Origin: Chaetoceros tenuissimus
Taxonomy: Eukaryota > Bacillariophyta > Thalassiosirophyceae > Chaetocerotales > Chaetocerotaceae
Direction: 5' to 3'
Length of the DNA: 64,000 bases
Assembly: GCA_021927905.1 (NCBI GenBank)
Contig: BLLK01000060.1
Span: forward strand, 372,001 to 436,000
Shown here: positions 22,201-32,539 of the stretch, in pieces
How the letters are laid out: each line of letters starts with the position of its first letter
Numbering within the stretch: the stretch's first letter is position 1
The notes under the pieces: model-generated
Databases searched by the model: none
The model's input: only the letters and a program-made list of their open reading frames with translations
Told to the model about the DNA's origin: nothing
Translations under genes and position numbers: made by a program

Positions 22201-25200
22201 ATAATTACTTTTTGCTCGCCGGCCGCCCAAATCCGTTTGGAGACTTTACAAGAAATCTGTTTCTCAGTGTACAATCCAAGGATAAAGCAATCGATTTGAC
22301 GCATACAGCAAAATTTTTCATACAGGGTAATTACGGGAAAGGTATCGGTAATATGTTTGCACTTCCCACTCATTACCCAATTATGATTTTGAGAGATCCA
22401 CCTGGAGGATCTTCGTTTGCATCATATGAAAACATTGTGACAAAGTCAAGAATTGTCGGGTCGGAGACAATTATCAAGACAGCTTCTGCAGGAGAACTTA
22501 CTATTGGGGCTGGTGCAGCATTCCAAGGGGACTTGTGTAGTGGGGGTGGAGTTGGTGCAATTGTATTGTTCTGTACAGTGAGTATCATACTTTTTGTCGG
22601 TGTAAAATTGTTCATTTCTTTCTTACCTTAAAGCCCACATTTGTTTGTCTTCTTGAAACAACAGCAAGTCAGTGATGCCAAAACAAGCGCAAATGTGCCT
22701 CTTCGAAGCGACTTGAATTCAGCATTAATGCACAAGTCTGACGAAAGGAAAAATGAAATTGCGACAACATGGTCATATACTACAAGTGAAGAGCCTGCCC
22801 GTGCAGGAAAAGAGTCGGACGTATTTGTAGGTGAGTGTGGTTCTGAAGAAATTGAATACACAGAATTGGTGTAAATTGTAGAACTTACATCGTTATTGTT
22901 AGTTCCAAATTTATCTGTGTTGTATGAGGAGATATTCATGGTTAAATGGGACAAAGCGAATAAGAAACCAGAACTGGTTGAAAAACAAAACGGCAGAAAA
23001 GAATTCGAGACATCAATAGCATTTGATCTTGAAGCTGCTTCGAACAAGCCATCCCTAGCATTTTATAGTCTTTACCATCTTAGTGAGTAAACTTTTTACC
23101 GCATTGACTACATTTAGTTGCAGATGTCTAATAAGTCTCCTATATTTAGCCACTGTAAAGATTCCGGAGTTAAAGTCAGCAATAGTTTCCCAGACTGGAA
23201 CAATTTCAAAAATGTCATCATCAATTGTTTGTTGTCAGGCTCCTACCAAAGGGAGCTGCCTGGGAAGAGTCAATGCTACTCACCCCGGGAGGATATGTGT
23301 AGACTCAGATTTTGAAGTTGAAAAATTAAAGTTACACACACTGAACATCGCTCTTCAGAGCTGGAATCATGCCATTGAAGAAAATGAGAAGAAAAAGAAA
23401 GATGCTGCGAATTCCAAAAAGAGAATAAATAACTGGTTTCAGGGTAATGGAAATGGTGATGAAGACTTACAAATCAACGATATTGCAACACCACTAGTAC
23501 CTGAAAAATTGATAAAATCTGCAGAGAGTTCCTATCTTTTTGATGGTCAAGAAGGTTCTGGCTCTGATCATAACAGAGATGCAATTAGAAAGGCGATGAG
23601 AGTACAAATTTCAGGTGATTCAGGGCTATTAGAAATGACTTTAAGTAAAGTTGCGACGGAATCCTTTACTTCACAAAATTGCGATATGAAAATTCCTGGA
23701 ATTATTGCAGGTAAGTCTAGAATTGAAAAATATTTTCTATAATGAGAAAATTGGTACTCATAACATATCAGGAAGTATTGCTGGAGTTGGATCACTATTG
23801 GGACCTGGTCTTGCTGCCTCTTTACCAGTTGTTGCAGGGGCGCTCACAATAGGAGCAGCAGCTGCTCGCTGTAATTATGACCTAGATTTGCAAGCTGGAG
23901 TCGGTGGTCTTTCAACCTCTTACAAGGGCCCTGGTATCAATTTGTCATTCAATGCTGGGGTAAATTTTGATTTTCATGTGGAACACTCCAGCTCAGTGAC
24001 AAGTGAAGACGAAGCTGAAACATCGATTTCATTTGGTCTTGGCGATCCAGATGACGGAGATGAGATCGTGCTTGAAATCTTTCATGATGAAGTCTATGGA
24101 AGTTTTGTCTTTAAAACAATTGGAGTAAGTATGATTATACTTGCAATATTTCATGCACTTGGGCACAATTTCTAACATCATCTCAAACAGGGAGTTACAA
24201 GATGTAGATGGGAAGGTAAGTAATTCAAGTTCTTCATCAAATCCTTTTCTTCTGACTTTGCAACTGACAGAATCACTCTACGTCAATAGAAAACACCCTT
24301 AAAGCAGAAGGTAAGTGTATCCAAACTTCTTTTGGCAACATATTTTCATGACACTGTCAATTCACTTTTTTTCTAGACCCTCGAGTACGAGTAGTGTCAC
24401 AGCCAAGTCAATTCATATTCCCAGACATAGATATGCTTTTTGATGTTGAATTCATGGTAAGTGAACCCTAATCCAAATTAAGTAATGCGTACAGTCAATC
24501 TTACGCTACATTTTCGCCACTCGATTAGAATATGGGAGAGCATCAATATTCATACTTTTTGATGGCTCAAGATATCGATGAAAAATCTGCTACTCTTGGT
24601 GAGTGAATTAATTCAATACCCGTGCTTTGTACCTTTCGATATCCATGTGCTCATGTATACATTATCCTTTTAGGTATGACCCTTGACAGTTTGAATAGTC
24701 TAGATTATGAAGGAGCCACGATCAAATTATGTAGGTTACTTTCATCTTTTTCTAAAAACGTTTATTACCTGTTGAATTTATTCCAATTGTGATTTCTCTC
24801 ACATTTTATAGACAAGGAAATACCTGAAATGCGTTCAATAAGAATTATGAGGGGACCCCAGGATTACGTGTTTAAACCTGCAAGAATTGCATTAAGAAGT
24901 GCTTGTGAATTTTCTATGGATTACGAGACGGTGAGTATGAAATTCCTAGTGATTGAGGTTTTCAATTAGAAAGTGTGCTAACAGTTTTTTCAGGTGCCTG
25001 TATCCGAATTTTTATTCAACTACGTCGAGCCTGGCACTGGTGAGAAGAAATTAAAATGGTTAGAACCATGTCCTATGGCACAATATGCTGGGGAACTCAA
25101 ACGTGACCAAAGTTTCATAATGAACACTCTTTCACCTGTGCGCGATTCCATGACTGTGACTATTTTCAATCCAAAACGCTCTTTGAAAAAATCAACTTTT

Positions 25201-27020
25201 GCTGAGAAACTGGTTCCAAAAGGAAGGCTCGAAAAGATATCTTTCCTTTATCGTAAACAAGGCACTTCAATATGGAGCAACGGTCTTATGCAAACTAATA
25301 AAGGCTTGGAATACATGAACTTTGCTATAATGGAAGAGAGTGAGTACGGTTACGTAAGTATAGACTGGTACATCGAGGGTGTAGTTCCTGACGGCACTTA
25401 CGAAATAATGATTGAGGCAGAATGTGAGAAGCTTGTAGGTATGTAGACAAAGCCATATTTTGATAATACTTATATCCCCAAAATTCAATAACCAATACTA
25501 CATTCATCAAAATAGGGCCCATGGAATTTCTTTATTCAAGAGAAAATATCCTGACGGGTGTTATCGACTTTAGTCCACCAGAGCCATATGGTAAACCATG
25601 GCCTCTCAAAGAGGAAGTCCTCCTAGGACAAGAAATGTATGTTGAATTTACTGAAGATATTGACTGCAGAATACCTTTCAGTTTTGATTTGGAATTGCGA
25701 ATGGCTGGGCAGAGTAAAAACCCTACTTTGAGTCCAAGTCCTAGCAGTATTCCATCTGGCTCAATTGCTCCTTCATTGACATCATCACCCAGTTTATCTC
25801 CTACTATGTCATCGAGTCCATCACAGACATCGGAGTCACCATCTTTGGTTCCTTCCTTAAGCTCAAAACCATCTATAGAATCCGAAAAAGATACAATATA
25901 TCGTTCACTAAGCTCATCCGCAGTATTGGAGGACAGAGCCTTGACCGAGAGCGATGAATTTGTCCTCAGGAATGGAGACGGCTTGCATGTTATTTGTGAG
26001 AATCGAAGAATCAAGTTTCAAGTTGACTATGCCAGTGGTCTCAGTATTTCTCAAATCAATGGTAAAACTTTCACTGTTGAAATAGGAAGAATTGGAGGTA
26101 AAAGTGTATCCTATATTGCCGACAAGAATAGAAATCCCATCGATCATCAGACAAAGGGTAATATTCGCTTCACAAAGAAATTTGCTGCGATAGATATCTC
26201 AAGAGCTACAACACAATTTAGATTGTTGAAAAGGAGTGAAGATATTTCCTGTTCAGCTGACGAAGAGAGGCTCTTACGATCTGATATGTCCGCACTCTCA
26301 TCGATAAAGAATGTCGATAGGTTTAATATATCAAAATTCTACTGCGATGAGAAGAGATCGTTACTTACAGCTCAAGTCGAAATTATACCTGTACCAAATG
26401 GTCGAAGGCTTTTGAAGGGATCTGATACATCTACATCGTCTGATATTTTTGAAACTTTGAAGAAAGCGTTCAGCAATAGGTCCTCCGAAAGCAGCCACCG
26501 AAAACTACGCGAGGATGAATCTTACACTATTGAAAACGTTCAAATTATCCCATGCAAAGAAGACGAGGAGAAATACTCTACTGCTGTTACCGAGACCGGA
26601 GAAAGTCATGAAACGGATTCAGAAAAAACGGCAGATGAATACGAGAAGCGTGAACAGAGGTTGTTACAGGAGATTGATAGAAGAAGAGAGATCGATGTCA
26701 AAGAGCAGAAGAAAGAGCAAGAGGCTTTAGTAAAGGCATTGACAGAGCAAAATGCTGAGCAGAAGAAAGAGCAAGAGGCTTTAGTACAGGCTATGGCAGA
26801 GCAAAATGCTGAGCAGAAAAAAGAACAAGAGGCTTTAGTACAGGCTATGGCAGAGCAAAATAAGGCAATGATAGACCAAAATGCTGCGTTAGAGCGACAA
26901 CTAAGAGGATCAGAAGCATCAAAAATGAAATACGAAATGATGTTTCAAATGGTAGTCTTTTTCGGTATTTGTTCGCTTGCTGCTCTTGTATTTTTCCAAA
27001 CGACTAGACAGCAAAATTGA
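10281..27020 (+). CDS. Giant secreted, membrane-anchored lectin-like surface protein
   Basis: Exons as read: 10281-10940, 11017-11989, 12104-12186, 12301-12384, 12548-13488, 13563-13631, 13701-15020, 15416-17433, 17517-19656, 19731-21306, 21367-22577, 22665-22830, 22903-23082, 23150-23710, 23772-24124, 24191-24215, 24290-24310, 24377-24456, 24529-24598, 24674-24730, 24812-24930, 24994-25438, 25516-27020. All introns are GT-AG and phases agree, except that the 83-nt exon 12104-12186 breaks the frame. Skipping it gives exactly 4,858 codons including the stop. Order of parts: signal peptide, beta-trefoil-like lectin domain (11281-11700), PSxxPS repeats, two ACCxCGG cysteine modules, two F5/8C galactose-binding modules, a long unknown region, an EGF-like CxCxxGF knot (19770), FN3-like and carboxypeptidase-regulatory-like segments, conserved glycine-rich blocks, a second PSxxPS run, coiled coil and a C-terminal membrane helix. 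Probably cell-surface adhesion or polysaccharide binding (inference). Confidence 0.8.
11719..12756 (+). repeat. PSxxPS low-complexity repeat
   Basis: Coding repeat of Ser/Pro units such as SEPSLLPSSQPS and SDVPSDVPSDQPS, running through the end of exon 2, the two small cassettes and the start of exon 5. It is interrupted by three related introns. This linker type is widespread in extracellular stramenopile proteins, where it probably forms an extended, glycosylated stalk. A shorter second run lies at 25720-25875. Confidence 0.9.
11950..12600 (+). repeat. Tandem intron-exon cassettes (~198 bp)
   Basis: Introns 11990-12103 and 12187-12300 are both 114 nt and differ by one base. Intron 12385-12547 is an older, 163-nt relative with the same ends and interior. 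Each is followed by the same PSDVPSDVPSDQPS-coding exon start. Introns 1 and 2 have a yeast-like TACTAAC branch site. All are phase 1, so adding a cassette of 84 coding bases keeps the frame. The first cassette exon has only 83 bases. Confidence 0.9.
12757..13200 (+). other. Two ACCxCGG cysteine modules
   Basis: Within exon 5 of the giant gene. Module 1 (12757-12924) runs from CVDEMGW to ACCACGG, with six Cys. Module 2 (13039-13197) runs from CVDTPGW to ACCTCGGG, with the same spacing pattern. They are separated by a short PSxxPS linker. This C-x-D-x2-GW...ACCxCGG module is recurrent in diatom secreted proteins and probably forms disulphide-bonded knots. Its ligand is not known to me. Confidence 0.75.
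13740..16210 (+). other. Duplicated HxxCxD + F5/8C lectin module
   Basis: Two copies of a bipartite module. Copy 1: a beta-rich segment ending SHALCLDFDSIASD and LAGTDF, then an F5/8C (discoidin) domain at about 14071-14490 with ATQSST, AIDG, QWWQVQFDS, DRIVIHK and LALAEVLVFG. Copy 2: EGHAICVDND and LAGSQF, then an F5/8C-like domain at about 15760-16200 with NLALDG, DFWIQVKD, EEVIIYNR and IAEMFVYG. F5/8C domains bind galactose, fucose or other surface glycans. The MITE-bearing intron separates the two copies. Confidence 0.75.
15054..15347. mobile_element. MITE inside intron of the giant gene
   Basis: A 294-bp insert inside the intron 15021-15415. Its ends are inverted: AGGAGGGGTGAAGCCT at 15054 and AGGCTTCACCCCTCCT ending at 15344. 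It is flanked by identical 19-bp direct repeats CAATATTTCCTTTTTTTAT (15035-15053 and 15348-15366). The interior is GC-richer than the surroundings and has subterminal CTACCC(G/A)AATTT blocks in opposite orientation. No ORF. The host intron keeps intact splice sites. Confidence 0.8.
26703..26864 (+). repeat. Three 54-bp coding tandem repeats
   Basis: Starts at 26703, 26757 and 26811. Each codes for an 18-residue unit EQKKEQEALVxAxxEQNA that forms a membrane-proximal coiled coil. The second and third copies are nearly identical, so the expansion is recent. It sits just before the C-terminal transmembrane helix (VVFFGICSLAALVFF) of the giant protein. Confidence 0.9.
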
Positions 27021-27115
27021 GGAAGAAATTGACGGTGTATGTTAAGGAACTGGAAAAATAATAATTATAAATACACGTTTTTGATTATGATGTTCCTCTG
27101 ATAGACCTTTTATGG

Positions 27116-27507
27116 TCTCGCCTCTATTTCTTTGTTTTTGTACAGTGTTTTCTTTGCGAACCAATACTGCAATTTCTTGGGGCAAAGGATCAAGATCGAA
27201 ACTATTGCTGGTTTTTCTTTCAATGAATTGGTACAACTTTCATTATCCTTTCTTCCTCATCTCTTCCATCGCTTGAAAACACATTTGATGCTAGTTTTAC
27301 TCCCATCGCTCTAGGATGTATGGGCGTCGGTGGAGGACTTTGTAAATCTACCATCTGCTTCAAAAGCTCATATTCGTGGCTTTTCGCATTGGCATCTTTT
27401 TCAAAAGCAAATGTGATTGCATCACGAAATTCACTTTCTGAGAGTTGCTCTATCCAATTCTTTATCAAAGCTATTTCCTCTGATTGCTTCTTTTTTATTC
27501 TTGACAT
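27116..27507 (-). pseudogene. Truncated 5' copy of nucleotidyltransferase gene
   Basis: The first 89 codons are identical in protein to the intact gene at 8355 (from MSRIKKKQSEEI to DEEERIM). Then a 19-bp loss shifts the frame. Further recognisable pieces (FIERKTSNSFDLD, VRKENTVQ) follow in another frame up to the border at 27116. No catalytic core is present, so this cannot encode an active enzyme. Confidence 0.9.
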
Positions 27508-27918
27508 GATGGCGAGTGATGTATGATGTAGCTTTCCAAAACGAAATGTAAAAAGTCAAGTCTCTCCTCTCTTTTCCACTCGATTGCGGTGTCCAATAGC
27601 CCTCGACTAATGTATTCTATTGCAACGCTAATCAATCTATGCAATCTATCTTTGTAATGTAAATAGATGTACACAAGTAGACTACAAGAAGTTGAAGAAA
27701 AATCTTGTTGTGGAAAAGTTGCCATTCCTTTTCTTTGGTCGATGAACAGACGAAAAAGCTATCCTCAACATAGTACGAAAATAGGTTTTGATACAGCCTC
27801 TCTAAACCATTGAAAGTAGAATTGAATGCACATTTTCTGAAATTTCCTTCTTTCTAATTGTTTATTGTTGAATGGATACGACAAATAAACACTTCTATTC
27901 AACATAAAACATATCAAG
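27508..27918. promoter_or_regulatory. Divergent promoter (copy B), now driving PUM3
   Basis: 411 bp upstream of the PUM3 start. Identical to copy A for the first 71 bases and conserved again near GATACAGCCTCTCTAAACC and just before the ATG. The middle has diverged. Confidence 0.5.
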
Positions 27919-29788
27919 ATGGCAGTGAAGAACGATAAAAAGAGAAAGTTTGATAGCAACAAGGCTGAGGAGGCTCCAAGTAACTCCAAACGTGCTCTCA
28001 AGCAGGCTAGACAGTCTCATCGTCCACATGCAGAAGCAGTTGTTGCTGCAAAAGAGCTATGGAATAAACTTCGTGTTAAGACAAATACTGATGAACAGAA
28101 TGCAAAGATGATGAAAGAACTTATGGAACTCTTGCAGGGAAAATTCAACCGAGTAGCTTTGCAGCATGATGCATCTCGTGTAGTTCAAGCAGCAATCCAG
28201 TTTGGTAATCAAAAGCAGAGAAAAATTGTCATCAAGGAACTTTGTGAGGGAGGGAACTTGATCGAGCTTGCAAAGTCGCAATATGCTCATTTTGTTGTAT
28301 TGAAAATGATCAAGTACTCTGCAAAAGATGAAGACTCTATGCGCTTGATTGTCAAGGTAAGAGATTAGTTCTATTGCAATGAATATATATTTCTTTTATT
28401 GTAATGTATCTCACATTAACTTGCTTCTTTTGACCTAGACTTTCAAAGGAAACATGAATAAGTTGGCAGTTCATGCTGTGGCAGCAAGAGTTGTTGAATT
28501 CTTGTTTGCAAACTTCCCATCAAAGAAAACAAGCAAGCTAAAGTTAGAATTCTATGGACCAAGATTTGGACTCTTTAATGATGGTAGCAATGTTGGTGGA
28601 AATCCCACCATTGAGAATCTGACCAAAGATAACGAGTCGGCAAAAGAAGCAGCATTAGAGTCACTCCTTGCACTCATCAATAAAGGAATTGAGAAGGGTC
28701 TTTTCAGTTTTGCATACTTTCAGCAAATTGTTTGTGAATATGTTACTGCAGCTTCTCCAAATGATGTACGGGCACTTTGTTCTTCTCTTGTTGATCACTC
28801 TATTCATTTTCTATCAACCAGAGCTGGGGCGAGAGTCGTTGCTGAGTGTGTTTCATATGGAACTCCAAAGGATCGTAAGCGTATTTTGAAGAGTTTGAAA
28901 GGATACACAAGATCCAGTCTTTTGCATTCTGATGCATATATTGCAGTCTTGCGCATACTCGATGTCACCGATGATACAGTAAATGTACAAAAGGCATCGC
29001 TTGCTGAGTTACAACAACTTCCTGAAAAGCAAAAGAAAATCAATGTGCTAGGAGAAGAAGAAGGAGGCGACGATGACGACGAAGGAAAATCTCCTCTTCT
29101 TGAACTTGCTCTAAGTGATACTGGTTCAAAATTGTTTTTAATGCTTCTTGCAAAAGATGAAGAGGCTAGAAAGAAAGTATTTGATCCGAACGAGTTGGAA
29201 ATTCTTCGACCAAATCCAACTGTGAAAGAAGGTGATGAGGAGATTCCTACTAGTAAGAAAAGTGCAAATGCTAGAAGAGTGGAACTTTTGCAATATATGA
29301 AGAATCTTTTGACTGAATGCTGCATATCACACGCAGACTTACTTCTTCAGTCACGTTGTGGTGCAAAGGTTCTTCGTGGGATGTACGAAACTTATACATC
29401 TAAGGAGCTTACTGATGCAATTGTTGAGGCATGCGAAAATGAAGATGAAGAAGATGACGTTGGCGAAACCATGTCTATATTCGAGCATGCAGTTGGTCAT
29501 TTATCTATAAAGAATATTGTGTTGTCAGATGCAAATTCAAAGTCGAAGGCAGACTCTGTTACTGCAGGGTTAATCGAAAAATTCAAGGGTACAATGATTG
29601 ATGATATTGCTTCATCAAATAGAGGGGCCTTTGTACTTGCTGCTTTATTATCAAGTGACGACTCTGGCGTTGTCTTGAAAGAAGTGAAAAAGCAAAAGAA
29701 AGAAATCAAGAGTAGAATCAAACAATCCACTTCCATGTCCAAGCCAAGTGCTGGTTTTGAAGCACTCTTGAAAAGTATTGAGTCATAA
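27919..29788 (+). CDS. PUM3: PUM3/PUF6 pumilio-family ribosome biogenesis protein
   Basis: Two exons, 27919-28356 and 28439-29788, with an 82-nt phase-0 intron, giving 595 residues. A basic Lys-rich N-terminus (nuclear or nucleolar signal) is followed by PUF-type helical repeats: HDASRVVQAAIQFGN at 83-97, SQYAHFVVLKMIKYS, NKLAVHAVAARVVEFLF, STRAGARVVAEC and SRCGAKVLRGMYE. An acidic loop (GGDDDDEGK) and a C-terminal CPL-like region ending in a basic KEVKKQKKEIKSRIKQ tail complete it. The family (human PUM3, yeast Puf6) binds RNA without the classic sequence code and acts in 60S maturation in the nucleolus. The promoter segment and first codons are duplicated at 8.8 kb. Confidence 0.9.
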
Positions 29789-29902
29789 ATTTATTCTAGA
29801 AATCTCATTCTTGTAAATTCTTTGTGACTATTTTTTAATGATTTTAAAAAAATGTAGCTTTGCCTATTTTTAACATTTCAAACTTTTGAGAAATATGAAC
29901 AT

Positions 29903-32185
29903 TTACCCAAGAAGAGCTCCCGGACCCATTTTCTTCAAGCTTTCAAGTCCTAATTCTTGTGATAACCTTTGATAGAAAAAGGAGTCCTTAGAGTTTTCGA
30001 ACCAAGTCTCAAATTCTTCAAAGTCCACGCGGTCATTACCATTCTGATCCATCTCAGAAAATGCAACATTAAGCTCGTCTTCAGTCAATTCAATCCCCAA
30101 GACCGATGCTAGTTCTCCAACCTCCATTCTATCAAGGAAACCAGAGTCATCAGTATCAATTGCATCGAACAAATCTTGGAGAGACCTATAACTAGTTCCT
30201 CTTAGACTTGTTTCCTTATTCTCTGGGATGCGTCCCGCGTAAGATGAAACATATTTGGTCGCAGCAGCAATCTGCTCAGCCTTGACATCCTCTGTCCAAC
30301 CTAGCTCTTTGGCCATAATATCTGCTACAATTGGAATGCTTCCAAGAGCTGCATCCTTATTCAAATACGCTAGACGGGTGCGACGACTCAAAACATCTTC
30401 AATTGTACATGCATACTCTCTACATGCATATCTGACTTCTGCTGTAATATAAGGGTAATTGTTTGCAAGAGGAACTCCAAATCTTGGCCAAGTAAGTTTT
30501 GTTGACTCAGACAACTCGCAAACTTCCCAAGCTCTGCCTCCATATGTTTTTGCCAGCATGCTTGCGGTATCATTTGTCATACCGTGCTTTTGGATAAGCT
30601 TGATGGACAAATTGCCAGAGTACCCATCTCCTCCAAAAAGTTTCAAATCCAATGTTTTGCTCTTTGGAGCCTTTTCACCAAATACACGATCGACAGCCTC
30701 TTCAGCCATTTCTCTCCAAGTAGTCCATTTTCCTCCTGCGATGAAAACAACTCCAGTGTCAGGATTCTCCGAGATGATATGGTCTCTAGAGACTGGAGCT
30801 CCTGGTGGGGCATGAGGATCGTTTGCAAGAGGACGCCATCCTCTCCAAGCTGATAATACATCTGAACGTCTAACTCTCACATCATCAGACAAGTACTTTC
30901 CACATTCATCAAGAATCCATTGGACTTCATCTTCTGGTGGTGAAGGCAACGTTTCAGCTGGACATTTCGTATCAGTGGTACCTACCAAACAGTGCTTTTC
31001 CCATGGTACAAAGAAAAGAAATCGCCCATCTGAAGTATTATAGTCAAGGAGACCAATGTCTCTAGGACAATAGTACCCTGGAAGAACGATATGGGTACCA
31101 GAAGCTCCATTCACTGCTGGTTTCAATTTACTTGGATCTTCTTCTTCCATCTCACGAAGGCCGTCTGTAAAAGGTCCTCCAGCAAAAACAACTTTCTTGG
31201 AATATATATCGAATTCTTTGTTTGTCATACGATCAAGCGCCTTCACTCCAATCACTTTTCCATTTGCATCTTTTATGGTGCTTGTCATTTCTACATAGTT
31301 ACTGATGTGTGCCCCATGTTCAGCCGCACTCATTGCAATTGCAATATTTGTGCGGCTGTCATTATGTTGTGCTTCATAGAAGACTGCACAGTAATTGATT
31401 TTCCTATCACTAAGCTGTGGAAATATTTCTTTTGCTTTACTCTTCCCCATGATATAAGATGGTGGACAAGTGAAACCACTCATACTATCATATACCTTCA
31501 ACACAAAAGGAGCTAGAACAGGGAAAAAGCTGAAGAGAGGGTGACCGAAAGGAGCAGGACTAACGTACCATTCAGAGAATGGGATAGCAATAGGAACCCA
31601 ATTCGTTAAATGTTTCTGTTGAGTAGTCATGTATTTTCTTTCCCTATGACAATTCAAAACCATTTTGATTTCTCCTGCAAAATCCTTGATTGTATCAATA
31701 GGATTGGTGAAAAGATTCTTTGAAAGTAATGACGCAGAAGCTGTAGCCATATATCTGATTCCTGCCCAAATTAACTTTGTTGATCTTGATGATGTTTCCG
31801 ATGCAAAATCTCCGCGCTCAATACAAGCCACTTTGTAGCCACCATCACGAGAAGCTGCATCAAAAGCAATACCAGCACCAGTTGCTCCACCTCCGATAAC
31901 GAGAATATCATAAGGATCATCTGGAGAAGTACTGGAAAGTCTCTTTATTTGCTCAGCTCGACTAGGTAACCCCTGAGGACCAGGAATTTCGTTGGGATAA
32001 GTTGCTTGTCCAGTGATATCTAGACCAGGATCTCTTTTTCTTTCTTGACGAATACTTGTAGTTGAGAATGTGTTTACGGAAGAAATAACAGGCAATACTC
32101 TTTGTTTTGAGATAGTTGAACATGCCAAGCGATTCAACCGAGACACATAGTTGCGTGAAGCAACTAAACGCAAAGCTGAACTCAT
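29903..32185 (-). CDS. GPD2: Mitochondrial FAD glycerol-3-phosphate dehydrogenase
   Basis: A single exon of 760 residues. The N-terminus is a mitochondrial presequence rich in Arg, Ser and Leu. The FAD-binding motif DILVIGGGATGAG is at 93-105, followed by IERGDF and TSSRSTKLI. QHNDSRTNIA and GGKWTTWREMAEEAVD match the family core. The C-terminus carries two EF-hands at about 675-730 (DTDDSGFLDRME and DQNGNDRVDFEE), as in animal GPD2, so calcium control is likely. It oxidises glycerol 3-phosphate to DHAP and passes electrons to ubiquinone at the inner membrane. Oddity: the usual LIHGGVRYL after the FAD loop reads LIWAGIRYM. Convergent with PUM3, 114 bp apart. Confidence 0.95.
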   Translation of the reverse strand: MSSALRLVASRNYVSRLNRLACSTISKQRVLPVISSVNTFSTTSIRQERKRDPGLDITGQATYPNEIPGPQGLPSRAEQIKRLSSTSPDDPYDILVIGGGATGAGIAFDAASRDGGYKVACIERGDFASETSSRSTKLIWAGIRYMATASASLLSKNLFTNPIDTIKDFAGEIKMVLNCHRERKYMTTQQKHLTNWVPIAIPFSEWYVSPAPFGHPLFSFFPVLAPFVLKVYDSMSGFTCPPSYIMGKSKAKEIFPQLSDRKINYCAVFYEAQHNDSRTNIAIAMSAAEHGAHISNYVEMTSTIKDANGKVIGVKALDRMTNKEFDIYSKKVVFAGGPFTDGLREMEEEDPSKLKPAVNGASGTHIVLPGYYCPRDIGLLDYNTSDGRFLFFVPWEKHCLVGTTDTKCPAETLPSPPEDEVQWILDECGKYLSDDVRVRRSDVLSAWRGWRPLANDPHAPPGAPVSRDHIISENPDTGVVFIAGGKWTTWREMAEEAVDRVFGEKAPKSKTLDLKLFGGDGYSGNLSIKLIQKHGMTNDTASMLAKTYGGRAWEVCELSESTKLTWPRFGVPLANNYPYITAEVRYACREYACTIEDVLSRRTRLAYLNKDAALGSIPIVADIMAKELGWTEDVKAEQIAAATKYVSSYAGRIPENKETSLRGTSYRSLQDLFDAIDTDDSGFLDRMEVGELASVLGIELTEDELNVAFSEMDQNGNDRVDFEEFETWFENSKDSFFYQRLSQELGLESLKKMGPGALLG

Positions 32186-32539
32186 GATACTAATAATACC
32201 TGAAGATATGTTACGGAATAGGTATAGAAAGAATTAGATTCTCAGCTTCCAGTTTTATGATGGAAGATTCAATTCATTAGGAACGTTTTCAAACAAGCAG
32301 AACAAAGTAACGAAGAATGAGAGATTGGCTTACTCGGACGTATTGGACTAAAATCTTCTAAATATGTCTCATTCTTGCCCGTCCGTTGAGATATTGGGTT
32401 CCAGTTTTTTGATGTTTTCTTTTCTTTACGAGTGGCACCTTACTTGTAGAGATAGTAACTTTCATCGCATATTGCTTTCTTTGGAATTTATACTACACCA
32501 TTGAAATAATATTATCCATTATCATTTGGAGCCGCGAGG
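32186..32539. promoter_or_regulatory. Divergent intergenic region GPDH / membrane protein
   Basis: 354 bp between two divergent starts, so it must hold both promoters. No ORF, repeat or clear motif beyond AT-richness. Confidence 0.4.

Larger units (their letters stand above)
27116..27973. repeat. Direct segmental duplication, copy B
   Basis: Partner of 7920-8819, same orientation, 858 bp because of small deletions. Here the PUM3 side (27919) leads into an intact gene and the nucleotidyltransferase side is broken, the reverse of copy A. It begins 95 bp after the stop codon of the giant gene. Confidence 0.9.

Noticed and set aside
21321-22631. Independent 436-residue membrane protein with a C-terminal hydrophobic helix
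   Set aside because: The hydrophobic end is intron read-through after the donor at 22578, and phases join it to the exons on both sides of the giant gene.
23118-23315. Alternative frame for the exon after 23082
   Set aside because: Acceptor at 23149 gives TTVKIPELKSAIV and joins the long downstream frame; the other acceptor leads into a stop and loses the Cys-bearing CCQAPTKGSC stretch.
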